A stretch of DNA of 64,000 nt from Caenibius tardaugens NBRC 16725 (lineage in GTDB: Bacteria; Pseudomonadota; Alphaproteobacteria; Sphingomonadales; Sphingomonadaceae): positions 124,001-188,000 of the forward strand of contig NZ_CP034179.1 of the NCBI RefSeq assembly GCF_003860345.1, read 5' to 3'. Below are positions 53,191 through 62,037 of the stretch, one piece after another; position 1 is the first letter of the stretch, and the number at the start of each line of letters is the position of its first letter. Both the position numbers and the translations under genes were made by a program. The notes below the pieces were generated by a model that had not been told where the DNA came from, did not search any database, and worked only from the letters and a program-made list of their open reading frames with translations.

Positions 53191-55359
53191 ATGCCATTTC
53201 GCCATATGGTGCTTGCCGCCACATCCGCCCTTTCAATCGCGAGCATACCTGCCATGACTTACGCCGCCGAAAAGACGCCGACCAAGGCTACTGCCGCTAA
53301 GGCAAAGCCTTCTGCAGGGCCCTTTGCAAACACGTCCACCCTGCCGTTTCAGGCCCCCGATTTCACGAAAATCAAGGACGCCGATTACCTGCCTGCGATC
53401 GAGGCCGGGATTGCGGCGCAGCAGGCGGAAATCACCGCGATCGCAAACAATCCCGATGCGCCCACGTTCGACAACACGCTCGCCGCGATGGAGCGGAGCG
53501 GACAGGTTCTGACCCGCGCCTCCGCCGCGTTTTTTGCCGTGGTTGGCGCCAACACCAATGATGCGCTGGATGCGGTGGAAACGGCCGTCTCGCCCAAGCT
53601 CGCCGCCCACGCGGACGAAATCTATCTCAACGCCAAACTGTTTGCGCGGGTGAAGGCGCTCTACGATGCGCGCGCCACTCTCTCGTTGACGGGGGAACAG
53701 GCACGCCTGCTCGAAACCACCTACGAACGTTTCGTCAATGCCGGGGCGCAGTTGAACGATGCCGACAAAGTGAAGCTGAAAGGGCTTAACGAACAGCTTT
53801 CCACGCTTGGCACCGAATTTTCGCAGAAGCTTACCCAGGCGACCAAGGATGGCGCGCTGGTGGTCAACACGCGCGAGGAACTGGCCGGGTTGAGCGATGC
53901 CGAAATCGACGCGGCAGCGAAGGAAGCCAAGGACCGGGGGCAGACGGGCAAGTACGTTCTCGCGCTGGTCAACACCACGCAGCAACCCCTGCTCGCCAGC
54001 CTGACCAACCGCGAAACCCGGCGCAAGCTCTACGAAGCCAGCGTTACCCGCACCTCACACGGGGATGCCAACGACACCCGCAAGATCATCGCCCGTCTGG
54101 CGGAACTGCGCGCGGACAAGGCGGCCTTGCTGGGCTATCCCGATTTCGCCACGTCAGTCATGTATGATCGCATGGTCAAAACCCCGGCTGAAGCGCTGGA
54201 TTTTATGGCAAAACTGGTTACCCCGCTGGCATCCAAACAAGTGGTCGAAGCGGGCGAACTGGATACTGCGATCACGCAAGGCGGCGGCGATTTCACCGTG
54301 CGCCCGTGGGACTGGGATTTCTATGCGGAGAAAGTCCGCAAGGCGAAATACGATCTCGATCAGAATGAGGTGAAGCCCTATTTCCAGGTTGACCGGGTAC
54401 TACAGGATGGCGTGTTCCATGCCGCCAACCTAATGTACGGGCTGACTTTTGAAAAGCGTAACGACATCCCGGTCTATCACCCGGATGTCACCGTTTACAC
54501 CGTGCGTGACCGTGATGGATCGGATCTCGCGCTGTTCTATTTCGATCCTTATGCCCGGCCCAACAAGCAGGGCGGCGCATGGATGGGCAATTTTGTCGAA
54601 CAGTCGCGGTTGATGGGCACGAAGCCTGTCATCTACAACGTGCTGAACATACCCAAGGCCGGCGCAGGCGAACCGCAACTGGTCAGCTGGGACGACGTGA
54701 TCACCATGTTCCACGAATTCGGCCATGGCCTGCATGGGCTGTTTGCCGATCAGGACTATCCGTCGCTGTCGGGTACCAACACCGCGCGCGATTTCGTGGA
54801 GTTCCCGAGCCAGTTCAACGAGAACTTCGCGACGCAGCCTTCGATCCTTGCCAATTATGCCAAGCATTACCAGACCGGCGCGACCATCCCCGCAGCCCTG
54901 ATGGACAAGATCACGAAATCGCGGAACTTCAATCAGGGTTATGCGCTGGGTGAAGTGGTCGCCGCGGCCCTGCTCGACATGCGCTGGCATGCGCTGAAGG
55001 CCGGACAAAAGGTCCCCGATGCCGACGCTTTCGAGAAGCAGGCGCTCGATAGTCTGGCACTGCGCACCGATCTGGTGCCGCCGCGGTATTACAGCGCGTT
55101 TTTCCGTCACATCTGGGATCATGGCTATGCCGCGGGATACTATTCCTACCTCTGGACCGAGATGATCGCGCACGATGCCTTCAGCTATCTGATGGACCAT
55201 GGCGGCGGATTGACCCGCGCCGCCGGCGACAACTTCCGCGCCAAGATTCTCAGCCGTGGCAACAGTATGGATTACGCCGAAATGTACCGGGCCTATGCCG
55301 GACGCGATCCGCAGATCGAAGCCATGGTCGAAGCGCGCGGCCTCGACGACGGGAAGTAG
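53191..55359 (+). CDS. M3-family zinc metallopeptidase (oligopeptidase/Dcp-like), exported
   Basis: A 722-residue oligopeptidase. A signal peptide (MPFRHMVLAATSALSIASIP, cleaved near TYAAEK) puts it in the periplasm. The zinc motif is HEFGH in TMFHEFGHGLHGLFADQDYP (about residue 508), with the third ligand in the following VEFPSQFNENFA. Tyr-rich substrate-binding segment GYAAGYYSYLWTEMIAHDAF is near the end. Length and motifs fit the peptidyl-dipeptidase Dcp subgroup. It probably trims small peptides in the periplasm. Confidence 0.93.
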   Translation: MPFRHMVLAATSALSIASIPAMTYAAEKTPTKATAAKAKPSAGPFANTSTLPFQAPDFTKIKDADYLPAIEAGIAAQQAEITAIANNPDAPTFDNTLAAMERSGQVLTRASAAFFAVVGANTNDALDAVETAVSPKLAAHADEIYLNAKLFARVKALYDARATLSLTGEQARLLETTYERFVNAGAQLNDADKVKLKGLNEQLSTLGTEFSQKLTQATKDGALVVNTREELAGLSDAEIDAAAKEAKDRGQTGKYVLALVNTTQQPLLASLTNRETRRKLYEASVTRTSHGDANDTRKIIARLAELRADKAALLGYPDFATSVMYDRMVKTPAEALDFMAKLVTPLASKQVVEAGELDTAITQGGGDFTVRPWDWDFYAEKVRKAKYDLDQNEVKPYFQVDRVLQDGVFHAANLMYGLTFEKRNDIPVYHPDVTVYTVRDRDGSDLALFYFDPYARPNKQGGAWMGNFVEQSRLMGTKPVIYNVLNIPKAGAGEPQLVSWDDVITMFHEFGHGLHGLFADQDYPSLSGTNTARDFVEFPSQFNENFATQPSILANYAKHYQTGATIPAALMDKITKSRNFNQGYALGEVVAAALLDMRWHALKAGQKVPDADAFEKQALDSLALRTDLVPPRYYSAFFRHIWDHGYAAGYYSYLWTEMIAHDAFSYLMDHGGGLTRAAGDNFRAKILSRGNSMDYAEMYRAYAGRDPQIEAMVEARGLDDGK

Positions 55360-55373
55360 ATCCGGCTGCGCAG

Positions 55374-55412
55374 AAAAACCATCCTTCCGGGGCCTCCGCT
55401 CCGGAAGGATGG
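55374..55412 (-). terminator. Terminator after btuD
   Basis: A perfect 12-base stem (CCATCCTTCCGG and its complement) followed, on the minus strand, by TTTTT. It stops the btuBFCD transcript just before the convergent M3 peptidase gene. Confidence 0.75.
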
Positions 55413-55419
55413 GCACCGC

Positions 55420-56169
55420 TCAGGCGCGGGTCGATAGCGCCCAGTGCCCGGGTTCGCCCAGCCAGCGGGCCTCCACGCCCCACACGCGCGCAATGACGCT
55501 TTCCGACAGGGCTTCCTGCGGCGGGCCATCCGCCGCCACTTTGCCCCCTTCAAGCACCAGGACGCGATCCGCGCAGTTTCGTGCCAGCGCAAGGTCGTGC
55601 AGCACCAGCACAACGCCTGCGCCATCACGCGCCGCTTCGCGCAGTCGGGCCAGCAAAGCCAACTGATGCGCCAGATCGAGAGCGGCCAGCGGTTCATCGG
55701 CGAGAATCCAGTCCGGCTCGCCTGCCAGCACCCGCGCCAGCAAGGCTCTGGCCCGTTCACCGCCCGACAATCGGGATACCGGGCGTGATGCCATGGCATC
55801 GAGATCGAGCGCCGCCATCGCCCAGGCAATCGCAGCCTGCCCCCCGCCCGCGGCATCGCCGTGCGGCAAACGGCCAAGCGCAACGAGATTGCCGACCGAA
55901 ACATCCCAGGCAATGTCCCCGCTTTGCGGCAGATACCCGATCGCACGCGCACGCGCGGGCGCTGCGACATGTTTCAACGCGCAGCCATCGAACAGAACAT
56001 CCCCGCAATCGGGCCGAATCAGGCCTGCAAAAACGGATAGCAGCGTGGACTTGCCAGCCCCGTTCGGGCCGCAAATCGCGGTCACGTGGCCGCGTTCGAG
56101 CGCGGCGGACACACCGTGCAAGGCAGGCTGGCTTCCCAGCGTTACCGCCACATCGCGAACCGCCAGCAT
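55420..56169 (-). CDS. btuD: Vitamin B12 ABC transporter, ATP-binding protein
   Basis: A 249-residue ABC ATPase of the FecE/BtuD group: Walker A CGPNGAGKSTLLSVFAGL, signature SRLSGGERARALLARVLAGEP, Walker B DWILADEPLAALDLAHQ, and switch His in LVLHDLALARNCADRV. The assignment to B12 rests on being the fourth gene of a riboswitch-controlled btuB-F-C-D run. Its ATG shares one base with the btuC stop. Confidence 0.9.
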   Translation of the reverse strand: MLAVRDVAVTLGSQPALHGVSAALERGHVTAICGPNGAGKSTLLSVFAGLIRPDCGDVLFDGCALKHVAAPARARAIGYLPQSGDIAWDVSVGNLVALGRLPHGDAAGGGQAAIAWAMAALDLDAMASRPVSRLSGGERARALLARVLAGEPDWILADEPLAALDLAHQLALLARLREAARDGAGVVLVLHDLALARNCADRVLVLEGGKVAADGPPQEALSESVIARVWGVEARWLGEPGHWALSTRA

Positions 56170-57122
56170 CAGGCCATCCCCCGGCGCATGCGCAAAAGCA
56201 GCGCAAGAAAGAATGGCGCGCCCAACAGGCTAAGCGTAATACCCAGACGCAATTCCGTGACCAGCGGCAGCACCCGGCACAGACTGTCCGCAACCAGCAC
56301 CAGCAAAGCCCCGGCCAAGGCGCTGGGCAATAACAGCGACGATGGCCTGCGATCAGTGAATGGGCGCACCAGATGCGGCACAATCAGGCCGACGAAGCCG
56401 ATCACCCCTGCCACGGCGACGCCGGAACCGACGGTCAGCCCAACGCCAGCGATCAGCCATCCGCGCAAACGCGCGGGCTGCATACCCAGCGAGCGCGCGG
56501 CTGCCTCGCCCAGCGTTAGCGCGTCGAGCCCTTGCGCGGCCATGGCGAAGCAGGCGATCCCGGCCAGTGTCAAAGGGCCCGCCAGCCATACGTCGTTCCA
56601 GCTACGATCGGTCAGCGCCCCCATCAGCCAGGTGACGATTTCCGAAACAGCGAAAGCATTGGGGGCAAAGCTGATCAACAGCGACGTCAGCGCGCCGGTC
56701 AGGCTCGCCAGCATCATCCCCGCCAGTGTAAACAATGCGATGCCGCCCGTGCGGCCCGCAATCAGCGCCAGCAGCGCCATGGCGCCCGCCGCCCCGGCGA
56801 GGGCGAAGAGCGGCAGAACCCACACAGTCGCCACGCCAAGAAACAGCGCGAGAACAGCGCCGAACGCCGCACCCGGCGCGATCCCGAACAGCCCGGGATC
56901 GGCCAGAGGATTGCGCAGATACCCCTGCATCGCCGCGCCTGCAGTGCCCAGCCCCGCCCCGATAATCACCGCAAGTATCCCGCGTGGTAGGCGCAACTCC
57001 GTCAGGATCACCACGGCATTTCCTGCGTGCCACGGATCGAGCCACACCCTTCCGGCAAGCAGCGAAAGCGGCAGCGCGAAGGCCAGCATGATCGCCAGAA
57101 CGACGGTTGCCCGGTTCATCAT
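56169..57122 (-). CDS. btuC: Vitamin B12 ABC transporter, permease
   Basis: A FecCD/BtuC permease of 317 residues with about nine to ten membrane helices. Family blocks: LRLPRGILAVIIGAGLGTAG, MQGYLRNPLADPGLFGIAPG, LGEAAARSLGMQPARLRGWL, and GVIGFVGLIVPHLVRPFTDR. The first ATG (57122) overlaps the btuF stop as ATGA; the second ATG, three bases on, is equally possible. Confidence 0.92.
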   Translation of the reverse strand: MMNRATVVLAIMLAFALPLSLLAGRVWLDPWHAGNAVVILTELRLPRGILAVIIGAGLGTAGAAMQGYLRNPLADPGLFGIAPGAAFGAVLALFLGVATVWVLPLFALAGAAGAMALLALIAGRTGGIALFTLAGMMLASLTGALTSLLISFAPNAFAVSEIVTWLMGALTDRSWNDVWLAGPLTLAGIACFAMAAQGLDALTLGEAAARSLGMQPARLRGWLIAGVGLTVGSGVAVAGVIGFVGLIVPHLVRPFTDRRPSSLLLPSALAGALLVLVADSLCRVLPLVTELRLGITLSLLGAPFFLALLLRMRRGMA

Positions 57123-57961
57123 GAACGGAACCCCCGGCGAATGTCGGCCAGCCGCTGCACCGCCCGCACAATGGTTGGCCCACCACAATAGAGCATGGAG
57201 GGATCAAACCGTTCGCGGCGGGTATGCACCAGCGCCTGCAAGGCGGGATGCGCCAGCATCCGGTCCTCTCCATCGCCGGGCGTGCCAGCCGTAAGGATCA
57301 GTGTGGGGGGATCGTGCAACACGGCTTCCAGCGGCAGATAATCCGCCTGTCGCAAGCCGCGCCGTGACGAAAGACTGTCAAAACCAGTGCGCTGCAAGAG
57401 ATCGTTCACCAAGGTATTATCCCCCGGTACGATACCGCCCGATTGCCACAGGATGGTGGTAACGGGTCGTTCACCCGGCGGCGGCGCGGCTTGCGCCACG
57501 GCTGTTGCGATCTTTGCCGCCAGATCGCGGCCACGCGCGGCATTGCCGGTCACAAGCCCGATTTGACGGATTTGATCGAGGCTTTCCGGCACATTGTGGG
57601 CGATATCAAAACCGACCACCCTGATGCCGAACTGCTCCAGCGCTGCCTTCGTATTATAAGGCAGGAACGCCCCGGCGATGACGATGTCGGGCTTCAGGGC
57701 CAGGATTTCCTCCACTGTGCCGCCCGTGCTGCGAAAACGCCGCGCCGCGGCCACTGGCATGGAACTCGACCGGGGATCGTGGCTGTAATGCGAAATGGCA
57801 AGGATCTGGGCAGGGTCCGCGATTTCTCCCAATACCGCGTCGGTACAAGGATTGACCGAAACGATCGTCGGCCGATGCACGCTATCGCCCGGCACATCGG
57901 CAAGCGGGGTGCATCCGGCCAGAGCAAAACTTGCCAGCGCGAGATGCACCCCTGTTTTCAC
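57119..57961 (-). CDS. btuF: Vitamin B12-binding lipoprotein
   Basis: A 280-residue substrate-binding protein. A lipoprotein signal (ALASFALAGC, Cys17) anchors it to the membrane. The FecB/BtuF-type fold shows PTIVSVNPCTDAVLGEIADP at the start, VEEILALKPDIVIAGAFLP, and FDSLSSRRGLRQADYLPLEA. It starts at GTG with AGGAAG seven bases upstream, four bases after btuB. It would deliver B12 from BtuB to BtuCD. Confidence 0.9.
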   Translation of the reverse strand: MKTGVHLALASFALAGCTPLADVPGDSVHRPTIVSVNPCTDAVLGEIADPAQILAISHYSHDPRSSSMPVAAARRFRSTGGTVEEILALKPDIVIAGAFLPYNTKAALEQFGIRVVGFDIAHNVPESLDQIRQIGLVTGNAARGRDLAAKIATAVAQAAPPPGERPVTTILWQSGGIVPGDNTLVNDLLQRTGFDSLSSRRGLRQADYLPLEAVLHDPPTLILTAGTPGDGEDRMLAHPALQALVHTRRERFDPSMLYCGGPTIVRAVQRLADIRRGFRS

Positions 57962-57965
57962 CGCG

Positions 57966-59807
57966 TTACTTCCTCAACCGCACGCCGATATAGGCGGCGC
58001 GCCCTTGTGTGCCGTAACCACCGGCAATGGTGTAGTCCTGATCCCACACATTCTCCACCCGGCCGAACACCTCGATCGTATCGTTGATGCGATAGCTGGC
58101 GCGAATGTCACCAAGAGCATAACTGTCCAGGAGCCTCGTGTTGCTGGCGTTGTCCCACGCATCACCGACCACGCGAAGATCGAAGCCGAGAGCCAGCCCA
58201 AGCGGGGTGGTCCAGTCGATCGAGCCCGTGATCATGTGTTCAGGACGGCGGGCGAAGGCATTGCCGCGATTGATATCGCCCGGCGTACGGTTTTCGGTAT
58301 CCGCATAGCTATAGACGATGTTCGTCGAGAGATTCGGCGTGAAGCGCAACCCGGCTTCCAGTTCGAAGCCCTGCGCCCGTCCTTTGCCCACGTTGTAATA
58401 GAACCCGGAAGGCCGCGTGGCACACAGCGGTGCGGTGCCAGTCCAGCAACTGAAGAAGTCGATCAGGTTCGATGCATCCCGACGATAAGCCGTTGCGGCC
58501 AGATAGACGGTATCGCCCCGATCACCATAGGAAATGCCGATTTCGTAGGTCTTGCTGCGTTCGGGCTGCACGTCCGGATTGCCGTATTGCGACAGCAATT
58601 GATAGAGCGTCGGCGCCTTGAATCCTTCGCCATAGGCCGCACGAACGCGCAAACCGGGGCTGATCAGATAGGACGCATTGGCGCCAAAGGTCCATTCGCC
58701 TCCGAAATCCGAATGGTCATCATAACGCAGGCCAGCCGTCGCGATCAGACGATCGCCGTAATAGCCCAACAGGGCGTGCACGCTCCCGTTTTTCGCCTTG
58801 CCCTTGTCCGGCGCATTGCTGAACCGGCTCCATTCGTGGTCCCCGCCGAAATTAAGCGCGAACTTGCCCGGCAAGGCAACCCGGCCGAACAGTTCCACCC
58901 GTTCGGACCGGCCATCGATGCGATAGGGGAACGACGGATCATCGCCGTCGCGCCGGGTATCTACAATCGTATAGCCTGCATTCAATTGCAGGCTGCCGGT
59001 GTCGTAGAGCGCGCCGATACGGCCGGACCATGCTTCAAGCTTTTCCGTCACATCGGCATCGGCGAATGTGTAGGTGGGCGGCGGGAATCCATCCAGTTCC
59101 ACCTTGCCCCGCGAATAACGGGCATTGGCCGACAAGGAGAGCGTTTCCGTCAGGCGATAGCGTGCGCGACCGGCCAGATTGTATTGCCGATACCCATCCT
59201 TTTCCGTGCCGGAAGCCGCCGCCGAATACCCTTCCGCATCGATGAAGCTGCCTGACAGGGCCGCTTCGAACCGATCACTGACAATACCGGCGGCGGCCGT
59301 TGCCGTGACGCGATCATCCCCGCCGTATTCGATGCTGCCGCTGGCACCGTTCTCGATCCGGGTGGTGATGTTCATCACCCCGCCCATGGCGTGGGAACCC
59401 CAGACGACCGAATTCGGGCCGCGCAGCAGTTCCACGCTCTCGATCGTGCCGTTGGCCAGTTGGGCCAAGTCAAATTCACCATTGGTGGTCGAGGCATCGT
59501 TGACCCGCACCCCATCGATCAGCACCAGCGTCTGCCCGGCAGGTGCGCCGCGAACCCCCAGCAGGGTCACGCTGCCCATTGGCCCGGTGCGGGTAAAAGT
59601 CGTGCCAGGCAACCGGGTGAGAACGCGCGTGAAATCGCCACCCTGCACCTGTTCGATTTCTTCACGATTGATCACGGTGATGGGCTGCGCCGTGTCATCG
59701 GACGATTGCGGCAATCCCGTTGCAGTAACGACAATTTCCTTGTCTTCGGCCAGGGCGGGCTGCGCCAAAACAAGACATGATCCTGCTAAAAACAGATACT
59801 TATACAT
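57966..59807 (-). CDS. btuB: Vitamin B12 TonB-dependent receptor
   Basis: A 613-residue outer-membrane receptor. Signal peptide YKYLFLAGSCLVLAQPALAE, TonB box region DKEIVVTATGLPQ, plug with VTLLGVRGAPAGQTLVLIDG and VELLRGPNSVVWGSHAMGGV, and a barrel whose end WDQDYTIAGGYGTQGRAAYI is the BtuB-type terminus. Smaller than many siderophore receptors, as expected of BtuB. The ATG at 59807 follows GGAGAAGG; the longer open frame upstream is the riboswitch. Translation is probably B12-controlled. Confidence 0.93.
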   Translation of the reverse strand: MYKYLFLAGSCLVLAQPALAEDKEIVVTATGLPQSSDDTAQPITVINREEIEQVQGGDFTRVLTRLPGTTFTRTGPMGSVTLLGVRGAPAGQTLVLIDGVRVNDASTTNGEFDLAQLANGTIESVELLRGPNSVVWGSHAMGGVMNITTRIENGASGSIEYGGDDRVTATAAAGIVSDRFEAALSGSFIDAEGYSAAASGTEKDGYRQYNLAGRARYRLTETLSLSANARYSRGKVELDGFPPPTYTFADADVTEKLEAWSGRIGALYDTGSLQLNAGYTIVDTRRDGDDPSFPYRIDGRSERVELFGRVALPGKFALNFGGDHEWSRFSNAPDKGKAKNGSVHALLGYYGDRLIATAGLRYDDHSDFGGEWTFGANASYLISPGLRVRAAYGEGFKAPTLYQLLSQYGNPDVQPERSKTYEIGISYGDRGDTVYLAATAYRRDASNLIDFFSCWTGTAPLCATRPSGFYYNVGKGRAQGFELEAGLRFTPNLSTNIVYSYADTENRTPGDINRGNAFARRPEHMITGSIDWTTPLGLALGFDLRVVGDAWDNASNTRLLDSYALGDIRASYRINDTIEVFGRVENVWDQDYTIAGGYGTQGRAAYIGVRLRK

Positions 59808-59821
59808 CAAACCTTCTCCAT

Positions 59822-59842
59822 CGAACGAACCAATGTCGTTCG
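59822..59842 (-). promoter_or_regulatory. Hairpin beside the btuB ribosome-binding site
   Basis: CGAACGA and TCGTTCG arms (7 bases) lie two bases upstream of the GGAGAAGG site. It may be part of the riboswitch expression platform, affecting ribosome access. No terminator-like T-run is seen between the riboswitch and btuB, so control is more likely at translation. Confidence 0.4.
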
Positions 59843-59911
59843 TGGCGAGAGGTCGCGTATCCGCTTTCCTCGTCCGCTGCCTTGGGTACACCCCGCCCTT
59901 CGGCTGAACGA

Positions 59912-60112
59912 CCGACACAGGCAGGTCTCCTGGCTCCCGGATCACAGCATTCCGTCCGCCTTCCCGGCCCGCAATCGCAAGGATTACCTTCGGCCAGTGG
60001 CAAAGTGGGACAGAACACTCCCCGGTCACAGTTGCGGGGGCAGCACCGGTATTTCACCGATTTCCCTCTTAGGTCCAGAAGCAGCAGATGCCCCGGGACA
60101 ACCTATGACGTG
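59912..60112 (-). ncRNA. Cobalamin riboswitch
   Basis: On the minus strand all conserved pieces are in order: the 5' CATAGG element, GGTGAAATACCGGTGCTGCC, CCCGCAACTGTGACCGG, TTTGCCACTGGCC, and the B12 box AGCCAGGAGACCTGCC near the 3' end. These form the adenosyl/aquo-cobalamin aptamer, which lowers btuB expression when B12 is plentiful. It lies about 100 bases before btuB. Confidence 0.95.
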
Positions 60113-60119
60113 GGCGCCC

Positions 60120-60148
60120 ATTATGCCGCACGCTCGCGATTTGCAAGC
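60120..60148 (-). promoter_or_regulatory. Promoter of the btuBFCD transcript
   Basis: On the minus strand, GCTTGC (60148-60143) and CATAAT (60125-60120) are 17 bases apart. The predicted transcript start, about 7 bases on, falls at the riboswitch's 5' edge. The -35 is weak, as is common in alphaproteobacteria. The rest of the spacer to 60323 shows only short palindromes, for example CACCG/CGGTG near 60173-60186. Confidence 0.45.
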
Positions 60149-60323
60149 TGCCTTGCCTGCATCGTGCGATGCACCGTGATCGGTGTGTTTTTATATCCGC
60201 GCGTTAACGCTCGCCTCACACTGTTCCGCTACGGGACAATAGCCGGATCGCGGATGCGGCCCGCCATCATCCCCGCTACGCGCGCAAACGCGGCGAAAGC
60301 AGCACACGAGACAGGACCAGAGT

Positions 60324-61463
60324 TTGCGCATTATTCCTTCCACCGAAGAGCGGCCGGGCGATTTTCGCGCACGGTTCAGGCGGCGTTCTCGCCCCCTGTC
60401 CGCCCGGTGGTGCGGCCCGTTCGGCTTGCGCGGTCCTCGCGGGCAAAGGTTGGCCGTTCTGGCGGCTGCCATTGCCGTGCCGGCCTTCGCCACCCCCGCT
60501 TCGTGGGATCTTCCCACCTATGCCGATTCGGCTGAAGCGGCCACGGCCACGCTGGGGTTTGAAACGCCGGGAGAAAGCTTTCCCGGTTCAGCGTTCTACT
60601 ATCTTGCGGACGATGGGATCATGCCCGCCGCCACGGCAGGTGCGCCCGCGTTCCAGACCGGCGCCCATTGGGACAGCGAAGAACCCGCTCCCGCTATCGC
60701 AAATACAGCACGCCCGCTGTTCGCCGCCGGATCGCCAACGGATGAAGCGCGCGCGCTCCACTGCCTGACACAAGCGATCTACTACGAGGCCGCAAGCGAA
60801 TCCGATGCCGGCCAACGCGCCGTCGCGCAAGTCGTGCTGAACCGGGTCAGCCATCCCGCCTATCCGAACACCGTGTGCGGTGTCGTCTATCAGGGTTCCG
60901 AACGCCGGACCGGTTGCCAGTTTACTTTCACCTGCGACGGTTCGTTGGCGCGCACGCCCTCCCGTTTCGCATGGGATCGCGCACACGCGGCGGCACAAGC
61001 CGCGCTTGCCGGCGCGGTGTACGCGCCGGTTGGATTGGCGACGCATTATCACACGATCCAGGTTCACCCATACTGGGCCCCCAGCCTCAATCGTTTAACC
61101 ACCATCGGCGCACACATTTTCTACAGCTGGCGCGGCAATGCCGGACGTCCCGCCGCGTTCAGCGATCGCTATATCGGCAACGAACCGGTGGCCGCCCCCC
61201 ACGCCCGGACCGTATCCGATCCGAAGGCCGCACTCGATCCGCTCGAACTGGCCCGAACCTATGAAGCCAGCCTTCCGCGTGGCGCTTCCGGCATGTCACT
61301 TCCGATCACCGAAAGCGGCATCGCCCCCCAGCCGCGCCCTGATTACACTCCGGCTGTTGCCGCGCGCGGCGGCGACACCCTCTACGAGGGATCCCAGCTC
61401 CCGCAGAGCGGTAGCGTAAAGGCCGAATTTGCCCGCAGCGGTGAATGGATCAACAAGCCGTAA
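60324..61463 (+). CDS. SleB-type cell wall hydrolase
   Basis: A 379-residue exported protein with a basic N-terminus and one hydrophobic segment (RLAVLAAAIAVPAFATPAS). The Hydrolase_2/SleB domain spans about 145-260: ARALHCLTQAIYYEAASESD with the catalytic Glu in YYEA, QRAVAQVVLNRVSHPAYPNT, VCGVVYQGSERRTGCQFTF, and THYHTIQVHPYWAPSL. It is expected to be a lytic transglycosylase-like peptidoglycan hydrolase. The start is a TTG; no ATG occurs before the domain. The C-terminal 100 residues are low-complexity. Confidence 0.87.
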   Translation: MRIIPSTEERPGDFRARFRRRSRPLSARWCGPFGLRGPRGQRLAVLAAAIAVPAFATPASWDLPTYADSAEAATATLGFETPGESFPGSAFYYLADDGIMPAATAGAPAFQTGAHWDSEEPAPAIANTARPLFAAGSPTDEARALHCLTQAIYYEAASESDAGQRAVAQVVLNRVSHPAYPNTVCGVVYQGSERRTGCQFTFTCDGSLARTPSRFAWDRAHAAAQAALAGAVYAPVGLATHYHTIQVHPYWAPSLNRLTTIGAHIFYSWRGNAGRPAAFSDRYIGNEPVAAPHARTVSDPKAALDPLELARTYEASLPRGASGMSLPITESGIAPQPRPDYTPAVAARGGDTLYEGSQLPQSGSVKAEFARSGEWINKP

Positions 61464-61597
61464 TTATCTTCCGCCCGCCGGAACCAATTGGCCTAGTAGC
61501 CAGTTTTTATGGTTAATTTCCCGTAAACCATGAGCGCCAACGAAGACTTAGTCCGGAGCGTTCAATAAGGCCAAAATTATCCGCGATGAGGCCTGTA

Positions 61598-61921
61598 ATG
61601 ACCATCCATTTTGCCGCTGCGCGCGATGCCCGGAAATCTCCCGTGGCACGTGCACTGACGCGCCCTGAATTGCGTCCGGCGTGCAATGATAACGCTACCG
61701 CCGGCAAACATGACCTCATGATGCATGCCGCCTTGCAGCACTTCGCCGAATTTGGCCTCAATGCCCCCCAGCACGCACGCGACCGGGCCAGAGATGCGTT
61801 CTTTTCCGGCGATCGGGAAGCCTATGGCTGGTGGTTGGAAATCTGCCGGCAACTGGACACGCATATGGCGCGCCAACTCGCCAGTCTGATCGATCCCGAC
61901 CCACGCAATAGCGCCATATAA
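61598..61921 (+). CDS. Conserved hypothetical protein
   Basis: A 107-residue protein: MTIHFAAARDARKSPVARAL, then ACNDNATAGKHDLMMHAALQ, HFAEFGLNAPQHARDRARDA and FFSGDREAYGWWLEICRQLD. It looks like a small family common in sphingomonads, with no assigned function that I know. No signal or membrane helix. GAGG before ATG 61598 favours this start over the upstream ATG at 61586. It may be linked to the following GGDEF-EAL gene, but a 116-base gap separates them. Confidence 0.72.
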   Translation: MTIHFAAARDARKSPVARALTRPELRPACNDNATAGKHDLMMHAALQHFAEFGLNAPQHARDRARDAFFSGDREAYGWWLEICRQLDTHMARQLASLIDPDPRNSAI

Positions 61922-62037
61922 CCGAATTGCACACGGCCCCGGCCCACCGCTGCCCGCACCTTGGTAACCGGCCTGTTAACTAGTCGGTTACGCTTTGCCT
62001 GTAACCGGGCAAGGCATGTGCGAACAGGAGCGAAACC

